From NCBI GenBank assembly GCA_029937655.1, contig JAPYPK010000049.1:1-11124 (forward strand): a stretch of 11,124 bases of DNA, read 5' to 3'. This document shows, in pieces, positions 6,477 through 11,124 of this stretch. The notes under the pieces were generated by a model. The model was not told the DNA's origin. It saw nothing but the letters and a program-made list of their open reading frames with translations, and did not search any database. The translations under genes and the position numbers were made by a program. Origin of the DNA: Nitrospinaceae bacterium. Lineage in GTDB: Bacteria > Nitrospinota > Nitrospinia > Nitrospinales > VA-1. Every line of letters begins with the position of its first letter. Position 1 is the first letter of the stretch.

Positions 6477-8339
6477 TTATAGGAATACAACAAACATAAG
6501 AATAGTCACGACTCCAACAATCATGTTGAAGGCATATAATCGAACGCTACCTGACTGCCACAAGCTTATCAGCCGACTTACTTCTCTGACCTGAGAACCT
6601 ACTTGATCGACGGCAAAATCAATACCGAGCCTTTCAGCTCTTTTTTCAAGAAATGCGCCAGTCGCACGAGTTGGTTTAACAATCAAAAAATCGTAAATTT
6701 CATCGATATAGTACTTGTTAAACAAAAGATCATAAAGTGGGGCTAGTATCTGCTTGGCAAACTCCAGTCTATCTTTCCCAGTCATATAAAAACCAACGGC
6801 TCCAACGATACCTATCAGGCCAGCTGACAATCCAATAGTTTCAAGTAATACATCGTCAGGGTGGGGCATATGAGTCCCAAAGTAATTTACAAGAAAGTCA
6901 TCAATCATTCCTCCACCAAACCCAGCGGTTAAAGATAAGAAGGCCAAAAGACCCAGGGGAGCAATCATTATCAAAGGGCTTTCATGTGCATTCACATCAG
7001 TTCGTGGCTGTCCACTAAAGACATAAAAATAAACTCTAAAAATATAAAAACCGGTCATAATTGCACCCAGTATTGCCATGGCCCAGAAAACAATATTCCC
7101 CATGTCTGCGTGGTACGAATTAATAAGAATAGCCTCCTTACTGAAAAACCCACTAGTCAGAGGAAACCCCGCTAGTGCCAACGAACCTATTAAAAAAGTT
7201 ATATGAGTAATAGGCATTGAGTGGCGCAGCCCTCCCATCTTCCGAATATCCTGTTCTTCATTCAATCCGTGAATAACACTGCCAGCACTCAAAAAAAGTA
7301 ATGCCTTGAAAAAAGCGTGTGTCATTAAATGAAACATCGCGATGCTGTACATCCCTAAACCCACTGCCAGAAACATGAATCCTAACTGACTCATGGTTGA
7401 ATAGGCAATAACTCGCTTAATGTCATACTGAACCATAGCCATAGACCCTGCGAAGATTGCCGTAACTACTCCCACTGTAGCGATCAAATACATAGTAAAA
7501 GGAGCAAGCTCATAAAGCACATGACAACGTGCGATTAAGTAGACTCCAGCGGTGACCATGGTAGCCGCATGGATTAATGCACTAACAGGAGTAGGGCCTT
7601 CCATAGCATCCGCCAGCCAAGTATGGAGTGGAACCTGTGCTGACTTTGCGAACGCCCCCACGAGGAGAAACACGGTAATCAATAAAATCGTATCATCATT
7701 AGGACGGAATGTTGTCTTGGCAGCAGCGAACACCTCAAGAAAACTTAACGTCCCCAGGTGATCAAAAATAATAAATGCAGCGATGACCATTCCGACATCG
7801 CCAATCACATTCATTACGAATGCTTTGCGGGCAGCCAGGACCGCACTGGTCTTTTCTTTCCAAAATCCAATCAGTAAGTAGGACGCGAGTCCAACCAGCG
7901 CCCAACCTACGATAAGGAAAAAGAAATCTGCAGCTAACACTAAAAGTGACATTGAAAAAATAAAAAAATTCAGATAGGAAAAAAACCGACTGAACTCAGG
8001 GTCTTTTTCCATATAGCCAATTGAATAAACGTGAATAACAAACCCAACACCTGTAATGATGAGAAGCATAAAAACTGACAACGGATCAACTAGAATAGAC
8101 ATGTTGAGGGAAAAGGAACCAGCAGTCACCCAGTTGTATAGAGTGGAGGTCCCTCCCTTTTCATTTTCGCCACCTAGTAGAAAGCCAGTTAATGCGATCA
8201 ATGTGATCAAAAAAGAAATTCCAACAGAAGCGCAACCGAGGAAACCTGCTCGTTGGCGTGACATACCATTTCCAAACCAACTGAGAAGAACGAAACCTGC
8301 CAGAGGAGAAATTAATATAAACCAGCAATAAGAAAACAA
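6477..8339 (-). CDS. nuoL: NADH-quinone oxidoreductase subunit L
   Basis: Distal antiporter-like subunit of complex I, 620 residues including the long C-terminal lateral helix region (about 540-590) and the final membrane helix. Conserved pump residues seen are Lys232 in FAKSAQVPLHTWL (TM7), His257 in SALIHAATMVTAG (TM8), His337, His341 and Lys345 in FHLMTHAFFKALLF, and Lys401 in GFFSKEAIL (TM12). The TM5 glutamate (E. coli Glu144, in GWEGVGL) is replaced: the motif reads GWALVGLASYLLIGFW with Ala147, codon GCG at 7899-7901. The start is TTG; AAGGA 8 nt upstream supports it, and the next in-frame Met (residue 26) would remove TM1. It lies 5 nt after nuoK and 21 nt before nuoM. The reading frame is otherwise intact. 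Confidence 0.97.
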   Translation of the reverse strand: MFSYCWFILISPLAGFVLLSWFGNGMSRQRAGFLGCASVGISFLITLIALTGFLLGGENEKGGTSTLYNWVTAGSFSLNMSILVDPLSVFMLLIITGVGFVIHVYSIGYMEKDPEFSRFFSYLNFFIFSMSLLVLAADFFFLIVGWALVGLASYLLIGFWKEKTSAVLAARKAFVMNVIGDVGMVIAAFIIFDHLGTLSFLEVFAAAKTTFRPNDDTILLITVFLLVGAFAKSAQVPLHTWLADAMEGPTPVSALIHAATMVTAGVYLIARCHVLYELAPFTMYLIATVGVVTAIFAGSMAMVQYDIKRVIAYSTMSQLGFMFLAVGLGMYSIAMFHLMTHAFFKALLFLSAGSVIHGLNEEQDIRKMGGLRHSMPITHITFLIGSLALAGFPLTSGFFSKEAILINSYHADMGNIVFWAMAILGAIMTGFYIFRVYFYVFSGQPRTDVNAHESPLIMIAPLGLLAFLSLTAGFGGGMIDDFLVNYFGTHMPHPDDVLLETIGLSAGLIGIVGAVGFYMTGKDRLEFAKQILAPLYDLLFNKYYIDEIYDFLIVKPTRATGAFLEKRAERLGIDFAVDQVGSQVREVSRLISLWQSGSVRLYAFNMIVGVVTILMFVVFL

Positions 8340-8344
8340 GTGCC

Positions 8345-8644
8345 TTATCCTTTTAAAGTATTGATGTGATCTACATCCATATCATGCCGAGTTCTAAAAA
8401 TCGTAAGAATTATGGCAAGCCCAACTACTACCTCAGCTGCAGCTACCGTCATGATCATTAATGCAAAAATTTGCCCATCCATTGATTTTTGAAAGCTTGA
8501 AAACCCTATCAATAGAAAGTTTACGGAGTTGAGCATTAGCTCCACAGACATAAACATGATCAGTGGGTTTTTACGAATAAGAAACCCAGCCGCCCCCACG
8601 CAAAATATCGTAGCACTTATGAGGAGAACAAATTGATGTCCCAT
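8345..8644 (-). CDS. nuoK: NADH-quinone oxidoreductase subunit K
   Basis: Small membrane subunit of complex I (ND4L homologue) with three helices that carries part of the proton path between NuoJ/NuoA and NuoN. From the ATG at 8644 it has 99 residues, the usual family length. The two key membrane glutamates are present: Glu35 in FMSVELMLNSVNF and Glu71 in VAAAEVVVGLAI. A longer frame begins at 8695, but its extra 17 residues (PSSKENE-like, polar) overlap the 3' end of nuoJ in another frame and do not fit the family, so I prefer 8644. AAGGAG at 8657-8662 (spacer 12 nt) supports this start. The nuoJ stop ends 2 nt before the ATG, and nuoL follows by 5 nt, so J, K and L are tightly coupled. Confidence 0.95.
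   Translation of the reverse strand: MGHQFVLLISATIFCVGAAGFLIRKNPLIMFMSVELMLNSVNFLLIGFSSFQKSMDGQIFALMIMTVAAAEVVVGLAIILTIFRTRHDMDVDHINTLKG
8348..8352 (-). promoter_or_regulatory. Ribosome binding site deciding the nuoL TTG start
   Basis: AAGGA on the coding strand, inside the last codons of nuoK and 8 nt before the TTG at 8339. It supports TTG as the true nuoL start and close coupling to nuoK. Confidence 0.7.
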
Positions 8645-8646
8645 CG

Positions 8647-9201
8647 TTATTTCATTCTCCTTCGAAGAGGGACATAGGAAAATTTTGAAAGACAAATAAT
8701 TCCGACTGCCGCAACTAGAAGTAAGACAGATGCAAGTTCAAATGCAACTACATGACGTGAAAATAATTCCAGCCCGATTGCCTTGGCACTGCCCCCGACC
8801 TCAGCAACCGTCTGAGCATCAAACGCTCCCTCAATAGGTCTGGTAGGCCCCACCGTCGCAGATAAAAATAATTCACCAAGCATGGTCGCCACAAAAGCAA
8901 TCGCTATGGAACGTTCGGTTGATGGTTCTTGTATTTCCTTTTTCCCACCAAGAAGAGCTATGATGAATAGAAATAAAATCATTACCGCCCCGGCATATAC
9001 AATTATTTGCACTGCCGCAACAAACTCCGCATTGTATAGAAGGAATAGTAGAGCGAGACAAATCATGTGACCGATTAAATACAAAGCACAATAAATCGGC
9101 GACGAACAAAGAATCACGCCAAGGCTCGCAAGTACCGCGGTCAGCCCAACCAGCGTTGTGACAGTTGCCTTAGTTAGCTCGAATAAATCTAATTCGAACA
9201 A
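8647..9201 (-). CDS. nuoJ: NADH-quinone oxidoreductase subunit J
   Basis: Membrane subunit of complex I (ND6 homologue), 184 residues, five helices expected. The diagnostic TM3 segment with the pi-bulge is NAEFVAAVQIIVYAGAVMIL (residues 57-76), with the conserved Tyr69. The loop after TM4 (about 115-145) is longer than the membrane segments require and rich in Gly/Ala. The C-terminal end is basic (PLRRRMK), fitting a cytoplasmic tail. The start is TTG: an AAGG core running into a G6 tract lies 7 nt upstream, and there is no in-frame ATG or GTG before the first helix. A 94-nt spacer separates it from nuoI, the longest inside this operon; the 3' end is 2 nt from nuoK. Confidence 0.95.
   Translation of the reverse strand: MFELDLFELTKATVTTLVGLTAVLASLGVILCSSPIYCALYLIGHMICLALLFLLYNAEFVAAVQIIVYAGAVMILFLFIIALLGGKKEIQEPSTERSIAIAFVATMLGELFLSATVGPTRPIEGAFDAQTVAEVGGSAKAIGLELFSRHVVAFELASVLLLVAAVGIICLSKFSYVPLRRRMK
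8657..8662 (-). promoter_or_regulatory. Ribosome binding site for nuoK
   Basis: AAGGAG on the coding strand within the last codons of nuoJ, 12 nt before the ATG at 8644. The spacer is long, but this is the only strong site there. It favours the 99-residue NuoK over the 116-residue frame, whose start lies upstream of it. Confidence 0.6.
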
Positions 9202-9203
9202 AG

Positions 9204-9212
9204 TCCCCCCTT
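9204..9212 (-). promoter_or_regulatory. G-rich ribosome binding site for nuoJ
   Basis: The coding strand reads AAGGGGGGA here. Its AAGG core is 7 nt before the TTG start. The G6 run is unusual in this AT-rich context and abuts a 12-nt palindrome on its upstream side. Confidence 0.55.
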
Positions 9213-9221
9213 AAATTTAAG
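9210..9221. repeat. 12-nt perfect palindrome in the nuoI-nuoJ spacer
   Basis: CTTAAATTTAAG is an exact 6+6 palindrome that overlaps the upstream edge of the nuoJ ribosome binding site. It could be a protein-binding site, or chance in AT-rich DNA; as an RNA stem it has no loop and would be weak. Confidence 0.4.
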
Positions 9222-9295
9222 TAATTTTAATATTCAGCACTTCAACAAACGAAGAAATACCCTAAGGCTAAACGTCCCCAAAAATCACAGTTCTG

Positions 9296-9784
9296 TCAAA
9301 CGCGTGTTGTGTTACCCAGGATATTCACTTTAAATTCATTCGGTTCCGGATAAACCAGTAAGTCGCTCTTAGTAGCAAGATATTTATCTCGATCGTAATC
9401 AGCCAGTTCGTAATGCTCACGCAGCACAACGGCATCCACTGGACATGCCTCTTCACAGTACCCACAATAAATACATCTAAGTAGGTTGATTTCATAAATC
9501 TCTGCATAGCGCTCACCCGGAGAAATGGGGTGATCAGGATCATTTTCAGCTGACACAACGTGAATACACCCTACCGGACAATTAATAGAGCACAGACTAC
9601 AACCAATACACCGCTCTAAGCCATTTTCATCACGGTTTAAAAAATGTCGACCCCGGTAACGTTCTGGCATAATCCGCTTAACCTCTGGATAAGAAATCGT
9701 GACGGGCGTTGAAAATAGATTTTTGAATGTTACTCCAAGCCCTATCAATAAATTTTTTACCCCATCAATAGTTTTTACAATCAT
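9296..9784 (-). CDS. nuoI: NADH-quinone oxidoreductase subunit I (2x[4Fe-4S])
   Basis: Peripheral-arm ferredoxin-like subunit that carries clusters N6a and N6b and passes electrons from NuoG towards NuoB and quinone. It has 162 residues, normal for the family. Two CxxCxxCxxxCP motifs are complete: Cys59, 62, 65 and 69 in CIGCSLCSINCP, and Cys104, 107, 110 and 114 in CIYCGYCEEACP. In ferredoxin-type folds the fourth Cys of each motif binds the other cluster. ISPGERYAEIYEINLLR between them is also typical of NuoI. The amphipathic N-terminal region (1-25) probably lies on the membrane arm. The ATG is 13 nt after the nuoH stop, and the upstream Shine-Dalgarno match is weak. The protein ends in a slightly extended, uncharged tail. 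Confidence 0.97.
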   Translation of the reverse strand: MIVKTIDGVKNLLIGLGVTFKNLFSTPVTISYPEVKRIMPERYRGRHFLNRDENGLERCIGCSLCSINCPVGCIHVVSAENDPDHPISPGERYAEIYEINLLRCIYCGYCEEACPVDAVVLREHYELADYDRDKYLATKSDLLVYPEPNEFKVNILGNTTRV

Positions 9785-9797
9785 ATTTTTACCGTTA

Positions 9798-10811
9798 TCA
9801 CAAAACCACTAACACGCTTGTGACTAGAAGGTTTAATAAAGAAATTGGGACGAGAACTTTCCAACCAAAAGTCATTAATCGATCATAACGTATACGTGGG
9901 TATGTCGATCGCAACCAAATGAAAACACAAAGAAGAAAAAGCACTTTCCCTGAAAACGCTACAATGGGCCAAACTGGAACTCCATAAGCATTCCACCCAC
10001 CCAAAAATAAAAGAGTAACTAGTGCGCTCATAGTCACCATATTGATGTACTCGCCCATAAAAAACATCGCAAACTTCATACCCGTATATTCAGTATGAAA
10101 ACCTGCAACAAGCTCCTGCTCTGCTTCTGGCAAGTCAAATGGCGCTCGGTTAGTTTCAGCAATCCCTGCAATAAAAAACAATAAAAAGGCCAACGGTTGA
10201 ATCAAAATATTTGGATAAGAATCTTGGCTAGTAACCATATCAATCAAACTCAGTGATCCCGTTAGCACAACGATACTCAAAGCGGCTAAACCCAATGTGA
10301 GTTCATAACTAATCATTTGGGCCGAGGACCGCAATCCCCCCATCAGAGAGTATTTATTATTGGAAGAAAGCCCAGCAAGAACCATCCCATAGACACCCAT
10401 ACCAGAAATTGCGAACACAAATAATAATCCAATATTAACGTTTGCCACCCACAATCCAATTTCCTGACCAAAAATCTTTACAGGTTCACCAAATGGAATC
10501 ACTGCAAAAGTAACAATTGCCGTAAACACAACAATAGCTGGAGCTAAATGAAAAAGAAACTTGTCAGCTGAGCTTTGTATAATTGATTCTTTAAATAAAA
10601 GTTTGATCGAATCTGAAATAGGCTGCCCTAAACCGAATGGACCTACACGATTAGGACCAAGACGAACTTGGAACCGCCCCATCAAACGTCGTTCAAGCCA
10701 AACTAGGGCGGGTACAATTCCTAGCAAAGCACCCGCAATCACAAAGGCTTTAACGCTGCCTATGATTAGATAAGTATAAGGCTCAAAAAAATCTATGACA
10801 TCATCGATCAT
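9798..10811 (-). CDS. nuoH: NADH-quinone oxidoreductase subunit H
   Basis: Membrane subunit of complex I (ND1 homologue) that forms much of the quinone chamber and links the two arms; 337 residues with eight helices expected. The two ND1 signatures are clear: ERRLMGRFQVRLGPNRVGP (residues 40-58) followed by SDSIKLLFKE, and AETNRAPFDLPEAEQELVAG (218-237) followed by FHTEYTG. The second block holds the charged loop residues that connect the quinone site to the proton path. RSTYPRIRYD (301-310) near the C-terminus is also family-typical. The start is ATG without an evident Shine-Dalgarno sequence. nuoI follows after 13 nt. The upstream spacer to nuoG is 92 nt and contains two inverted repeats. 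Confidence 0.97.
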   Translation of the reverse strand: MIDDVIDFFEPYTYLIIGSVKAFVIAGALLGIVPALVWLERRLMGRFQVRLGPNRVGPFGLGQPISDSIKLLFKESIIQSSADKFLFHLAPAIVVFTAIVTFAVIPFGEPVKIFGQEIGLWVANVNIGLLFVFAISGMGVYGMVLAGLSSNNKYSLMGGLRSSAQMISYELTLGLAALSIVVLTGSLSLIDMVTSQDSYPNILIQPLAFLLFFIAGIAETNRAPFDLPEAEQELVAGFHTEYTGMKFAMFFMGEYINMVTMSALVTLLFLGGWNAYGVPVWPIVAFSGKVLFLLCVFIWLRSTYPRIRYDRLMTFGWKVLVPISLLNLLVTSVLVVL

Positions 10812-10843
10812 AATCAGTTTTTAAATACCTGTTAGCATTAGTT

Positions 10844-10863
10844 GTTGATAAATTATTTTCAAC
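10844..10863. repeat. AT-rich inverted repeat in the nuoG-nuoH spacer
   Basis: GTTGA at 10844-10848 pairs with TCAAC at 10859-10863 around a 10-nt AT-rich loop. The 5-bp stem is weak, and a chance origin is quite possible. Confidence 0.25.
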
Positions 10864-10874
10864 CTTGCCATTTA

Positions 10875-10899
10875 AAGTCGCAGGGTGACTGCGTTACTT
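10875..10899 (-). other. Hairpin in the nuoG-nuoH spacer
   Basis: The plus strand reads AAGTCGCAG, then a GGTGA loop, then CTGCG, a TT bulge and ACTT, giving a 9-bp stem with one 2-nt bulge. In the nuo transcript it begins 4 nt after the nuoG stop codon. No T-run follows on the coding strand, so it does not look like an intrinsic terminator; RNA processing or 3'-end stabilisation after nuoG is more plausible. Confidence 0.45.
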
Positions 10900-10903
10900 A
10901 GTT

Positions 10904-11124
10904 TTACCCTTTCCTCACTTCAACCCAACTCACGGAACCACTACTAGCTAACCTTAACAGTCCCTGGTCGTCTGATACTCTTGGAACAACAACTGCACCG
11001 GGGTTACATCGACCCGATACCTCAACGGTGACTTCCACATCAACCCCATTCGCGGTAAGAACTGCCTGGTCTCCATTAAAAAGATCCAACTTTAAAGCAT
11101 CACTTTCATGCAAACATAAAGTGG
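10904..11124 (-). CDS. nuoG: NADH-quinone oxidoreductase subunit G, C-terminal end (partial)
   Basis: The frame is open to the window edge and no start is visible; the TTG at 11111-11113 is internal. About 73 residues are seen. Features such as ALKLDLFNGDQAVLTANG and GAVVVPR match the C-terminal beta-rich domain of the molybdopterin-oxidoreductase superfamily (molydop_binding), which in NuoG follows the iron-sulfur domains. NuoG is the large peripheral-arm subunit that passes electrons from NuoE/F to NuoI. The assignment rests mainly on its place directly before nuoH, as in the common E-F-G-H-I order; on sequence alone another molybdopterin-type oxidoreductase could not be excluded. The fragment ends in VEVRKG and TAA. 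Confidence 0.8.
   Translation of the reverse strand, partial: TLCLHESDALKLDLFNGDQAVLTANGVDVEVTVEVSGRCNPGAVVVPRVSDDQGLLRLASSGSVSWVEVRKG

Noticed and set aside
8645..8695. 17-residue N-terminal extension of NuoK
   Set aside because: It overlaps the nuoJ 3' end in another frame, is polar where NuoK should start with a helix, and the 99-residue form has a ribosome site and the normal family length.

Overview
The window is an ordinary bacterial chromosomal segment of low to moderate GC (by eye, roughly 40%). It holds two opposed gene blocks that converge with only 7 nt between them at 2915-2921. The proteins look like those of a Gram-negative, respiring bacterium. The ArgD, SfsA and NuoI variants remind me of deltaproteobacterial or Nitrospinota-like lineages, but this placement is an impression from motif style and is weak. 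I see no rRNA, tRNA, CRISPR array, insertion sequence or phage gene.

Plus strand, 1-2914: the 3' part of argD (acetylornithine aminotransferase), argF (ornithine carbamoyltransferase) and tgt (tRNA-guanine transglycosylase). ArgD makes acetylornithine on the path to ornithine, and ArgF converts ornithine to citrulline, so the first two are neighbouring steps of arginine synthesis. Tgt belongs to queuosine tRNA modification and seems to be only a co-directional neighbour.

Minus strand, 11124 down to 2922: a respiratory complex I operon read in the order nuoG (3' end only), nuoH, nuoI, nuoJ, nuoK, nuoL, nuoM. It is followed on the same strand by sfsA, a class I SAM-dependent methyltransferase gene and a 119-codon gene I do not recognise. 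Together NuoH to NuoM give most of the membrane arm plus the NuoI iron-sulfur subunit, and NuoG is the last peripheral-arm subunit before them. The usual last gene, nuoN, is not where it normally sits; sfsA follows nuoM after 43 nt.

Points worth a second look: the conserved TM5 glutamate of NuoL reads as alanine; nuoN is absent from its usual place; NuoM has a non-consensus loop next to its pumping lysines; a 7-nt direct repeat with an 11-nt period lies upstream of sfsA; the methyltransferase has a TTG start beside a run of ten A and an out-of-frame upstream ATG; and two longer spacers inside the nuo operon hold palindromes or inverted repeats. Five of the eleven visible start codons are not ATG. 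I did not find a clearly new multigene system here.
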